64,000 bases of DNA from Sclerodactyla briareus (Eukaryota > Echinodermata > Holothuroidea > Dendrochirotida > Sclerodactylidae). Position numbers and translations under genes: made by a program. Below the pieces are notes generated by a model. The model saw only the letters and a program-made list of their open reading frames with translations, searched no databases and was not told the DNA's origin. Each line of letters starts with the position of its first letter. Within the stretch, counting starts at the first letter, position 1. Below, in pieces: positions 50,040 through 60,207 of the stretch. The stretch is taken from the NCBI GenBank assembly GCA_026419785.1, contig JAODTK010005772.1:1-64000 (forward strand), written 5' to 3'.

Positions 50040-50425
50040 GGGGATGCCAACGATAGGACACGAGTGGTTAGTCACAGTTGGGTTAAGAAGCGTCCGCTTC
50101 CACCCGTTAGGCACCGGGTCGATCCCAGGTCGGGTCATAATAAGGACTTTTAAAAATGGTACCCTGTTGTCCATTCTGCTTGGCCGCTCATGCATGAGTG
50201 GGATAGGAACAGGCGCAAAATGTGGGGTAGGCAGTCTGTGAATTAGTTCCGTCGGCTGTGTATTCCCCCCTCCTCACAACATTAAGTACCGCAAAGAGGC
50301 AGCGCCCTGTTCGTGTACCTGTGAAGGTTTCGCCTCTGACAATTCTGCGATATATCCAGGTACGCAGCCCTTGCCGGTCCTCGTATAGGTAGGGTCCTTT
50401 TGCCGGCCAAAACCTGCAAGTGCTG

Positions 50426-50459
<34 letters not shown>
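50040..50459 (+). mobile_element. tRNA-derived SINE with poly-A tail
   Basis: A-box-like ACACGAGTGGTTAG (about 50,058-50,071) and B box GGTCGATCCC (50,117-50,126) form a pol III promoter-like head. The body ends AGGTAGGGTCCTTTTGCC (about 50,388-50,405), a phrase also found near 19,880. It is closed by a run of about 30 A (50,429-50,458), directly after which the copia RNase H frame resumes. Confidence 0.65.
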
Positions 50460-50906
50460 AAGGTGTTGGCTTTGGCTTGGCGATCTGGGACGACTTAGAC
50501 GAGTTGTGAAGTCTCTTCAGCGGATGGCTCTTAGCCATGGCAGAATGGAGTGGACTCATCTTTTTGCCTTGGACAATTATTGTCTGAGGTACTGTACAAC
50601 CAGCCAAACGCCACACTGATTTCCTAATTGAGTGTGTACACAGACATAAATCGTTATTTTGGAACATTCCACTCCCCCCAAAGTTGTTCATGTGAGAAAC
50701 GTCTGAGGTGAGATCGGAGTATTAGGAGATTCTCCATAGATGAGAACTGTCAGCAGTGGAGATGGATAGCGAGGCAGTGACAATTTGCCAATTGCCTACA
50801 AAGCGGGGAGTCATCAAGCCACAGTCTTCTTGAATGTTGCAAGAGGGTGTTTGCAGGATGATGGTGTGTCCTCTCGGCGTCCCACCGAGTTTTTGAATGT
50901 GAGGTT
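50460..50906 (+). pseudogene. copia RNase H, C-terminal piece and end of pol
   Basis: After the poly-A the plus strand reads LALAWRSG, then LRRVVKS (about 50,491-50,514), typical of the copia RNase H middle. It continues with SEVLYNQPNATL (about 50,585-50,620) and IDENCQQWRWI (about 50,738-50,770). The open stretch runs to the polypurine tract. This fixes the right edge of the foreign insertion. Confidence 0.7.
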
Positions 50907-50926
50907 AAAAGAAGAAAGGGGAGATT
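50907..50926 (+). other. Polypurine tract
   Basis: AAAAGAAGAAAGGGGAGATT immediately precedes the 3' LTR. This is the expected position and composition for the plus-strand primer. Confidence 0.75.
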
Positions 50927-51200
50927 TGTTCACAGTGACTTCCTCTCTCTCCTCTTTCTACCGGAACATTGGTGGGGTTTTTAGTAGTTAGCGACTTAGC
51001 GTTTAAGAGTGAGAACTAGTTAAGAATTTAAAGGCGACCGTGATGCTATCGGAACTGGTGTTTATTTAAAGCTTACAGATTGTGTCTCAACAATTCTTTT
51101 ATTACTTGGGTCTTTGGTGTCTACTGGAACTGAGGGTACCAAGAGTCTATTGAAGTCCTCTAACGACCCTACAGGTAAATCATTCCTATATACTTTAACA
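50927..51200 (+). repeat. 3' LTR of the copia element
   Basis: It starts TGTTCACAGTGACTTCC and ends CTTTAACA. It shares with the 5' LTR the CTCTCTCCTCTT, TTTAAGAGTGAGAA, GAACTGAGGGTACCA and ACGACCCTACAGG stretches. It has a single copy of the ~54-bp end repeat. Confidence 0.8.
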
Positions 51201-51381
51201 CTGCACTGCTTCCATGTGCGTTTCGCCGTTTTGCTAAATGTACAAAGTGCACTTTCCCTGTCTGTAAACCTCGCGCACGGGGTTGAACCCCTTGCCGCGG
51301 GTTCTTGTAAAACAGCCGAGGATTTTTGCAATGGGCCCCTTGGAGAATAACCCCGTGCTCGGGGTTTCTGAGTGTAAACGC

Positions 51382-51799
51382 GGCATAGGTGATGATAATT
51401 TATGAGCAGTCCCCAGTTTGTCCCTCCCCATCATTGGGCAGCTATTTGTGTATCACAAGTAAACAGATGTATTCTCTGCTCTAGGAGTTATTAGGCAATG
51501 GATACCATACCGAGAAGGTTACCACTTAAGGCTGAAATGGAATACAAGAGTTGGGTAGAATTGGTGGATTTTAAGGGAGTAGAATACAAGTCAATGAGTC
51601 AATATTTCATACTGTGTAATAAAAGGTACATGTCTGAAAATATAATAAGTTTAATAAGTAATATGGGTACAGTGACAGGCAACTGCATTTAAATTTGCAT
51701 TCACTGCCATCGAAGTCTCCGTTTGTCATAACTGTTCTCTTTTAGTTGTAAGAAAATGCTGCAGCCAATAAACTTCAATATGCAATTTATTTTATAATT
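51382..51799. other. Intergenic sequence, nothing recognised
   Basis: No supported features. Confidence 0.35.
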
Positions 51800-53640
51800 T
51801 ATGAAAAGATATCACTACTTAGGCATAACCTTTAATGACTTTTGACCTTGAACCATCATTACCATCATTCTTTGATAAAACTGACGAGTTCCTTGTAATC
51901 CAACTACATCTGTAGATAAAAAGCATTTCAAGATTTGGGCTGTTCTTCACATGTAGTTTTATTATGCCCCTTTAACAGCTTTCGACCAGAAAAGTCTGTA
52001 TTAATGGCTATGCCTCATTATGATCAAATATCAACATTATTCACTAAAATTGGTAGGATGAGAAGCATTTTGCGTGATTCCACAAGAATGGGCCTTGAGC
52101 CCTCCACTGGGCCTTGAGTCCAAAAATCCTGAAAATTCTGGAGGTTCGGCTATCAGACCATCAAATGACTTAACATCGCACCAAAACTGTAGAAAGCGCA
52201 TTTTTGCAAATGATTGCATGACCTCGGATAAAATCCCTGAAAACCCACAAGGTACATCTGTTTTACAAACCTATGTCAGCAATGAGCATCAAAATTCATA
52301 AGAGGAAAGCATTTTGCTTACTTCCACCTGATGTACACCAGGGCACACACTGGCCTTGGGGTCCCAAATTCTTGGGCACCCTGCAGGTAACGGCTATTGG
52401 ACCACATAGACCAAACACAGCACGCATGTGCAACACAATTTGCCGGAGATTAAGATTTTTGGGTCTTTCATTATGGGTTCAGGCCCAGAATTCCCTTAAC
52501 AACCCAATAGCCCTTTATCCAAGAACCTTTACAGGTCCTTTTGAAGATAATCAATTGTAGCTTGTGGAGGAGAATGCATTTTCAGTACCATTGTGTGAAA
52601 TTTCTAACAGCCCAAATGGACCGTTGGCCAAAAATTCTGACCCCCTCGAAGTCGCCTGTTAGAACCATTATTATATCCAAATGTCAACACTGTGCACTCA
52701 AATTCGTAAGAGAAGAATCATTTTGCCCAAGTCCACAGATGGGTGGCCCCCGGGCCCACCTGGGCCTTGGGTCCTAAATCCCTGGCATGCTGAAAGTATG
52801 GCCATTAGCAACATTATGACTGAACATCAGCCCTGTGCAACCATTTGTAGGAGACACATGATTTTGCTGTATTTCCTATTAACGGGAACCCAGGGCCCGA
52901 ATTGGCCCTGGGCTCATGGGGACCTGGGAACCAAAAAAATTCCTGAACCCACACGGTCGGCGTCAGACCATCGATATGGCGAAAGTCAGCACTTTTGGCA
53001 TTGACATTGTAAAGGATAACATTTCTGCCATATTATTCACATGATGTGCCCCAAGGCCCACACTAGCCTAGGACTAAACCACCCCCGGCATTCCGAGGTA
53101 CAGTCTATTGGAACACATTATGACTGAACATCAGCACTGTTCAACAAAATTTGTAGGAGATACAACATTTTTGCAGTCTTGCATATATTGGGCCCCAGGA
53201 GCCAAACTGGCCATGGACTCACAATTCCCAAACAACCCCAATGGCCTCTAACCAGGACCATTACATGTAACTTAAAGAAAATCAATGAAGCTTGTGAGGA
53301 GACTGCATTTCAAGTACCATTAGGTGAAATTCCATGAGAATGGACTACAGGCCAAGTGGAACCTTGGACCGAAAATCCTGACAAACCAAACGACAGCTGC
53401 AGAACCATCATTATACTGAATGTGTAGCACTGTGCACTAAAATTCTTAAGAGGAGAAGCTTTTGCGAATTCCATGATGACACTGGGCCTTTGGACCTAAT
53501 CTCTGGGCACCCTGAAGATGTGCTATTATTTATGACAGCAGCAGACAAACAGACCGACAGACAGACAGACAGACAGATAATAGATAGAGTGACATGCATC
53601 TTCCAATAGCTCAAACAGCATAGCTGTTTTGATCTAAAAC
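51800..53640 (+). repeat. Family E element: degenerate tandem cores, CAGA tail and hairpin
   Basis: From about 52,030 a degenerate unit recurs roughly every 150-290 bp: CAGCACTGTGCAC-AAAATT, then GTAAGAGGAGAAGCATTTTGC, then a GGGCCCA-CTGGCCTTGG-rich part, then GGCACCCTGAAGG, then a TATTGGACCA-like phrase. Clear starts occur near 52,030, 52,275, 52,415, 52,681, 52,825, 53,125 and 53,424. A CAGA microsatellite (53,541-53,577) follows. The end is a strong hairpin: AGCTCAAACAGC (53,608-53,619) against GCTGTTTTGATCT (53,623-53,635), with one mismatch and one bulge. Open frames here are not genes. Confidence 0.65.
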
Positions 53641-53744
53641 AACGCGATCGCTCCCAGTGTCTCCCCTGGTTGGCTGACAGTGTTGCTTCCTCAGTCACCA
53701 TGCAATTTATTAATTATAAGTCCATCCATTTTTGCTTCCAGAAT

Positions 53745-54146
53745 TTTGTATTAGCATTTTAACAGAAACAGCATAAGGAGAAGAAGCTATACTGGCTTTG
53801 TAGATCTGGAGAGCTTTGATAGGGTCCCCCGTAGGGTGATGCAGTGGGCGTTTAGAAAGAGAGGTCACCAGAGGTATGTGACAGCAGTGATGAGTCTGTA
53901 TGAAGTATCGAAAGACAATGGTCAGTGCTGGCTTACAGTTTTATCTGAGGTTTGAGGTCGGAGTTGGTGTACATGGAGGATATGTGCTGTATCCGCGGCG
54001 GTTGCAATCGTGGTTGACGTTGTTACAGAGAATGCAAGAGAGGGCTTAATTATTGAGATGCTGTATGCAGATGATCTGGTACTGATGAGCGAGACGATGG
54101 GGGGATTGAGGGGACGAAGTTTGGAAGTGGAAGGAGGCATTTGAGA
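53745..54146 (+). mobile_element. LINE reverse transcriptase fragment, left half
   Basis: Plus-strand reading with a few frame changes gives TGFVDLESFDRVPRRVM (about 53,789-53,840), the first catalytic Asp region of non-LTR reverse transcriptases. Next comes a GVH-GY-LSP-type segment (about 53,958-54,000), then MLYADDLVLMSE (54,058-54,093) with the catalytic YADD at 54,064-54,075. It ends KEAFE at about 54,145, where a family D element begins. The 5' part of the LINE (endonuclease) is not present. Clade not assigned. Confidence 0.75.
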
Positions 54147-55942
54147 ACCAGCAAGCCACAAGGTCGTTGATTCCTTTACTCTTTTCTGACAACCTATAGA
54201 TAGACACAAGGACAAGTGGGAGATTGCACTTGCTCATTATGGGCAACATTAACATCTGAAAATTTCCCATTTATCCCATTTATTTATGGTTACTATAACT
54301 GAATTGAAGATTTTCCAACTTGACCTATGGTGACCTCAGATGACCTCTGACCTAACCTAAAACAAAAGGGCTCATGCACTCATGTGGGGAACACCCATAC
54401 CATGTAATGGTCTCATCACTCAAAGTGAATCGAGTTATCATGTTTTACAAGCCAAAAGTTGGCTAAATTATTGACTATTCACAATTTTTCAATTTTTGTA
54501 AGTACCAAAACTCACCCCAACTAAACCAAAAACATATAGGGTTCCTGACCTGTACTCCCATAACGAAGCTGCATCCCGAGTTTCATCCCGTCAGAACCAG
54601 CTATTCTGGACCTTATCGGTTAACAAAGATTTTTCCATTTCCAGACCTGACCCCAAAACAATAGGGATCATGTAACCCATTTGGGGAACCCATATACCAA
54701 TATTGAACTTAATCCATCCACGTGGGGTTGTGTTATCGTGTTAACAAGCTCAAATTGGGGGGCTAAATTATCAATTTTTCACAATCCCCAATTTTTTCGC
54801 CAAAATCTGACCCCCGATTTACACCAAAACTATAGGTTTCTCGTACTCCTCATTAAGAGCTGCATACAAGTTTCAACCATCGACCAGGCATTCTGGAATT
54901 ATGGTGTTAACAAGATTTTCAAACTTTGACCTCTCTTGACTCAGATACCTTTGACCTGACCCCAAAACCATAGGGATCAGTACGCATTATGGGGAACCCA
55001 TATAACCAGCATAAACTTTAAATCCATCTGAGTGGGGTCAAGAGTTATTGTGTTACGGTCAAAAAATTGGCAAAATTATCATTTTTGCACAATTTCCCAT
55101 TTTTCCCCCAAATCTGACCACTGATTCACACCAAAAACAATAGGTTCCTGTACTTCCTAATGAGACGCTGCATATGGAATTTCAACCTGATCGGACCAGC
55201 ATTCTGGACTTATCCTGTTAACAATATTTTTCAGCTGTGACCTTCTCTGCTTTGACTCTGACCCCACGATATCTGGTGACCTACTTTTGAACTCTTTTGA
55301 CCTGACCCCAAACAATAGGGATCATGTACTCATTACAGGGAACCCATATACCAATGTGATGAAAGCTTGATCCATCAAGTGGGATCGAGTATCATGTTAA
55401 CAAGCAAAAATTGACCAAATCATCCATTTTTCCAATTTCCCCAATGTTTTTTTTCCCAGAATCTGACCCTCGATTACAAACATAAAACAAAAGGGTTTCC
55501 TGTACTCCTCCTTAGAGAGCTGCATACCAAGGTTCAACCTGATCGACAGGCATCTGGACTTATCGTGTTAACCACATTTTTTCAGACTTGACCTCTCTTG
55601 ACCTCAGATGAGACCTTTGACCCACCCCAAAACAATAAGGGATCATGTACTCAAAAGGGGGAACCCATATCCAAGTATGAACTTTATCCCTCTAAGTGGG
55701 GTCTTGTTATAGTGTTTAACAAGCTAAACCTGGTCACATTATCTATGTTCACAATTCCCCAATTTCTTCCCAAATTGACCCCGATTTACACCAAAATCAT
55801 TAGGGTTCTATGGGGGGGGTATTACTCCTCATAAGAAAGCTGCATAACAACACGTCACACACACGCAGGCACACGCACGCACGCACACCCACACACACAC
55901 CTGTCATCATCATCTATTCCTCTGACTTCGTCCCAGGAATAA
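54147..55942 (+). repeat. Family D element copy, complete, inserted in a LINE
   Basis: Head ACCAGCAAGCCACAAGG, then TTGATTCC and ACCTATAGATAG. About five dimeric units follow, with clusters near 54,321, 54,650, 54,925, 55,270 and 55,587. The tail is a CA-rich microsatellite (55,853-55,901) and the terminal hairpin ATTCCT (55,916-55,921) with AGGAAT (55,935-55,940). The next D element starts within 2-3 bases of the hairpin. The left edge is fixed by the end of the LINE reading frame. Confidence 0.75.
54321..54353 (-). promoter_or_regulatory. Four perfect AGGTCA half-sites, DR4-DR4-DR1
   Basis: TGACCT at 54321-54326, 54331-54336, 54341-54346 and 54348-54353, with spacers of 4, 4 and 1 bp. DR4 suits RXR-TR/LXR-type heterodimers and DR1 suits RXR/HNF4/PPAR-type receptors. 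All four are exact on the minus strand. This is the best-preserved cluster in the window. Confidence 0.35.
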
Positions 55943-57270
55943 ACCAGAAGCCAGAAACTTAGTGATTCCTTGACTCTTTCTGACAACCTATAGCCAGAAA
56001 CCAATGACAATTGGATATTGTACCAGCTCGATATGGGAACCATAAACACTGTCAAGTCCCATTTTCCAACCAGATAGGGTTTTCCTATACCTCGTGATAA
56101 TATAGATCACACTAATTTCAAGGATTTCATACTTTGACCTCTGTGACCTCTAAACAGTTAGGGTTCATGAACCCATCATCAGGAACATATCATACCAATA
56201 ATGAGCTTCATCCATTCAGGTGGGTCGAGTTATCATGTTCACAAGCCATAATTGGCAAATCTTGACTCCTCCCAATTTGCCTATTTCGCAACCAAATTTC
56301 ACTCCCTGACCTATACACCAAAAACATAGGGTTCCTGTACTCCTCCATAAGAAAGCTACACACCAATTTCACCCGATCATACCAATCCTTTCCGGGACTT
56401 ATGTGTGTCACAGAGTTTTCAGACATTAACCTCTTGTGATTTCAGATAACCTCTGACCCTGACCCCAAAATAATAGGGTTTCTGTACTCATCATCATTGG
56501 GAACACACTACCAGGTAATGAACTTCTCCATCAGGTGGGGTCTAGTTATCGTGTTCACAAGCAAATTTGGCCAAATTTATTGACTTTTCACAAAATTTTA
56601 CTATTTTTGACAAATTCACCCCGAACCTCTACCAAAAATAATAGGGTTCCTGTACTTCCCCATAAGAAAGCTACACACCCAATTTGCACCCGATCAGACC
56701 AACCATTCTTACTTATCGTGTCACAAGGTTTTCAGACTTTGACCTCTGGTGACCTCTGACCTGACCCCAAAAACAATAGGGTTAATGTACTCATCATGGG
56801 GGACACGGAGACACATACAGGTATGAACTTCATCTCTCCATTGTGGGGTCGAGGATATCGTGTCACAAGCCAAAATTGGCTAAATTATTAACTTTTCACA
56901 ACTTTCTTATTTTTGACCAAAATTCACCCCTGACCTATAGCAAAAAACGAGAGGGTTCCTGTACTCTCCTAAGAAACAGCTACCACACCAATTTCAACCC
57001 GATCAGACTAACCTTTCTGGAATTAGCGTGATTCACAAGGTTTAGGACCTTTAACCTCTGTGACCTCTGACCGGACCCCAAAACAATAGGGTTCATGTAC
57101 TCATCATGGGAAAACAAATACCAAGTATGAACTTCATCCATCCAGGTTGGGTGAGTTATCATGTTCACAAGCCAGCGTTACATACACCACACACACATAC
57201 TACACAGACCACATACATACACACTGTCACGATTACATAGATTCCTCTAGCTTCGTCAAGAAATCAAAAG
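55943..57270 (+). repeat. Second family D element, head-to-tail with the first
   Basis: Starts ACCAGAAGCCAGAAAC, then TAGTGATTCC and ACCTATAGCCAG, immediately after the terminal hairpin of the previous copy. About four dimeric units follow, with clusters near 56,140, 56,445, 56,740 and 57,050. A CA-rich tail (about 57,183-57,225) and a degraded hairpin (57,241-57,264) close it, and the LINE frame resumes at about 57,270. At 56,740-56,762 three TGACCT sites have DR4 then DR1 spacing. Confidence 0.75.
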
Positions 57271-58095
57271 TGGCTAAACAGGTTAACCTGGCAAGACAAA
57301 AGTAATGGTGAGTGGGCCAGACGGAGAGGGGCACAATGAGTAAGGTAGACCCATGTGAGTGTGCAGGAATAGGGTTATGACTAACTCAGTGCTGCATGTG
57401 TACGCAGCTGCGGAAGGTGGATTCATGGCAGATGCGACAAAAGGAAGAGGGTGACCCCACGTTTGGCGAGAGACATTTTTGTGGAAGATGCGAGAGGGGG
57501 ATTGGTGAGATTGGTGGTACTAGCAGGAGTCTGGGAGGAGGTGGAAACAGTGAAGAGTTCGTTACTTGGGAGTCAAGTTGAAAATGAGTTGCTGCATGGG
57601 AGGAGTTCCCCTTGAAGGTGAAAGGAAGAGTGTATCAGAGTTTTTGTGAGACCGCAATGTTGTATGGGAGTGAGACATGGTGGTTGAGAGAAAGTGAAAT
57701 GGCTATTTGAGAAGGAGACAGAGGGCGCGCAATGGTGAGAGCATTCGTGCGGCGAAGTCACGGACAGAAGAAGGACTAGGACTGAGGATCTGGTTTGGAG
57801 GAGGCAGTCAACCAACTGGCAAAAGCAAATAAAGTGAGATGGAGGGGCATGTCCTGAGGAAATGCATCTTAATTTCAAGTGGGGGGAGCAAGAAGCGGGG
57901 ACGACCAAGGATGACATGGAAGAGACAGGTGGAGAAGGAGACACGGAAAGTTGGCTCGAGGAAGGAAGACGCAGCAAACTGAGCGAAGGAGAGATGTGGT
58001 GTAAGGGCCGTTGATGTCAGTGTGACCGGGAATACGGCACACCTTGCGTTCGCGAAAACACTAACACTGCGATGAAGAAGAAGCGTACAAATCAG
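57271..58095 (+). mobile_element. LINE ORF2 C-terminal half and 3' end
   Basis: It resumes with GGCTAAA, then a VNL-x-KTKV-VSG-type segment (about 57,280-57,320), which normally follows YADD in this kind of reverse transcriptase. A cysteine-bearing stretch (near 57,385-57,500) and a YLGVKL-type segment (about 57,560-57,585) follow. Next come an AMLYGSETWW-like segment (near 57,650-57,690), EGHVLRK (about 57,840) and KKRGRPRMTWKRQVEKE (about 57,890-57,945). The end is GCGATGAAGAAGAAG (about 58,069-58,083). It is collinear with 53,745-54,146, so the two are one element interrupted by two D elements. Confidence 0.78.
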
Positions 58096-58139
58096 TGAAA
58101 ATTCAAATTCATAGGGACTGATTGTTGACCAGGCAACAC

Positions 58140-58860
58140 AAAGAAGAACAGTTTTATGGAAATATGACTAAGATTGCCTGAAGTATGCAAATAGACACCA
58201 TACTCAACTTCCATGACTTATTTCTTCATTTCAATATCTCAGGACCCATGGTGGACCACATCAATACGTATTCAGGGAATCCACCACAAACTTGAACCAT
58301 TTACATAAATGGAGCAAAGTGAATAACACATAAACAACCCCCGTGTTGGGGCTCAATGAGACCTACCCACCAGCTCCATGAAAATTTGCAACCTAAAAAT
58401 TTGAATAAATTATGCAAAATAGAAACACTGGATGACCTCCAGGGACCTGCAGTCTACTCGAAAAATGTTGGTGAGTTAACCACCAAGTTGGGGAAATCCG
58501 ACGAAACCTTTGAAAGTTTGCATAGTCTAGGGTGAACATCTGATCAGTTCCTGTACATTATATACCTGCCACGTATGTACCAAACCAAATACCATAGCAC
58601 CTAAGGTTCTTCGGATCCGTAATCGTGCTCACAAGCTTAAACAATAAAATTACATGAAATAAGCTAAGTACCCTACTTTATCCTTACTTTAGTGACTTTT
58701 GTGCCCCGAATCTAATCAGATCGTGATTATCCAACCACGATAACGACATACAAAATTCAAATCAATCGGTTTTGCCCAAGAAAGCGGGGACACACAGACA
58801 CACACTTAAAACTTGTGCTGTCGAGTGCCGAAGGAGAAGTCGTACAGAACCCTACAAACT
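58140..58860 (+). repeat. Family P element with 3' part
   Basis: Two or three cores (ATGACCTCCAGGGACC at about 58,431; CACCAAGTTGGGGAAATCC at about 58,482) precede the shared non-repeated part: ACCATAGCACCTAAGGTTCT near 58,590, GTGCTCACAAGC near 58,627 and ATCTAATCAGATCGTG near 58,709. A short ACACAC stretch lies at about 58,790. It is closely related to 348-1345 and 62,934-63,265. Confidence 0.6.
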
Positions 58861-60205
58861 AGGAAAACACACTATTTCCTTATCCATGCGTATCCCTTCC
58901 CTCCCGAATAAGCCAGGGATACGACCCTTTCCCATGGTCACTGAGTAAGGCTTCTACCTAAAACGCTACTGCAGAAACAAGGTATATACTGTAGATTTAA
59001 TAAAAAACTTACACACAAGTGTAAGCTATGGTAATACTTTAAACCACAAACCTACTGAGAATTTGCTGGAATTGATCCAAGAGCACACTTCCAAGAGAGC
59101 GATGGAGCATAGAGCTCCCTCAATACTTATCTCACCGAGGTATTCTTGGTTTGGGGTGGGTGCTACTTCGATGGGCCGTGTAAAACTTAATGTGTTTCAT
59201 ATACCTCGTTTCCACCATTTACACACCCAACAATACACACATACTGACACACCACACAATCACACACACACAACCCACACACACACGCCAAAGTGATTGC
59301 AGTCTCTTCCGGAACTTTGTTCAGGCGAGACAACAGGAATGGCCATCATTTTGCCCTTGTCACATACTCGGATCGGCTGAAATTCAGCACAGATTTTGAG
59401 CTGACGCTAATTGTTCAATTAAAAGTTTATGTCGAGGCTACCCCATACCTAATTTATTAAATGCTTTTTAAAAATTCCTTGAAATGTTGTTCACAAAGCT
59501 TCTTCATTTTGGCCCTTTGCTGACTCTGCTCGGATTGTTTGTTACCAAAAACATTAGGGTCTTTCCTTCCTCACCATATTTGTAACCTAAATTCCTAATT
59601 TAAATTTTATTAGAGCTTGCATTCATCATACATTCTCCACAAGGAGGTCCAAGAGCGTCACATGCAGCCCATCCTTCAATAATAAAACAATACTATGTAA
59701 CCATATCTTTACAAAGTGAAAGCACTCGCCAGCCAACACCGAGATTTGAGCTCTGTCAAATCACTTATCCACGCCATTATTGGAAATTCCGCTTAGTACA
59801 CCTATGCGCAACGACTGATAGTTGATGACTGTGACGTAAATCACCACTCGCCATGAAATTGAATATAGGCAGATACATTTTAGGCAACAGACTGCATTTA
59901 TGGAAATCAATGGTTTCCATGATAAAGGAAGTCTTGGGTAGTTGAAAACTATGACATTTAAATGCTACCAGTTCATAAAAGAGTTAACATGTCTATCAAC
60001 TCCACAAGCTTTATACTAGCCTCTATACGTACATCTCGAATACTACCTTATGTCGTATCGTGCCCTATGGAAATTAGGAAGGCTACCTATTGATTTGAAA
60101 GTTGGTGAAACATATGCTATGCTTGAGTTCAGGTGGACAGTTTCTGTGATTTGAATGGAACAAAGCATGTGCAAAATATACAGCAGTATATTGGGTCATA
60201 TAGCA
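58861..60205. other. Unassigned, with a CA microsatellite and P-type terminal hairpin
   Basis: A CA-rich run lies at 59,219-59,287, followed by AGTCTCTTCCGG (59,301-59,312) and CAGGCGAGAC (59,322-59,331). This is the same terminal sequence as at 1290-1308 but with a 9-base insertion. The rest is unassigned. Confidence 0.4.
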
Positions 60206-60207
60206 TA

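Larger units (their letters stand above)
43682..51200 (+). mobile_element. Ty1/copia-type LTR retrotransposon, degraded and internally interrupted
   Basis: Two related LTRs flank, in order, a primer-binding site, gag, protease, integrase, reverse transcriptase and RNase H remnants, and a polypurine tract. Integrase before reverse transcriptase defines the Ty1/copia order. The style resembles animal copia elements of the GalEa-like group, though that is from memory and not tested. The coding region has many stops and frameshifts and an RNase H interrupted by about 2.3 kb of other sequence. No intact protein is encoded as given. A 5-bp target duplication could not be confirmed. Confidence 0.85.
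42649..51381. mobile_element. Non-autonomous TIR DNA transposon hosting a copia element
   Basis: The left end GTGTTTACACTC (42649-42660), followed by AACCCCGCGCTCGGGGTT, matches the inverted right end GAGTGTAAACGC (51370-51381), preceded by AACCCCGTGCTCGGGGTT. Without the copia insertion (43682-51200) the element would be about 1.2 kb. Its left arm holds 11-bp repeats and more inverted GTGTAAACGC copies (about 42717 and 42873). Its right arm has two further ACGGGGTTGAACCCC-like palindromes. No transposase was recognised. The flanks (AGAGGT on the left, ATAGGT on the right) could be an imperfect target duplication, so the superfamily is unresolved. Confidence 0.55.

Noticed and set aside
52741..52920. 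GGGCCC-rich stretch as a CpG island or promoter
   Set aside because: It repeats with the family E cores and has few CpG dinucleotides.
53541..53577. CAGA run as an independent microsatellite locus
   Set aside because: Its position between cores and the terminal hairpin makes it part of the family E element.
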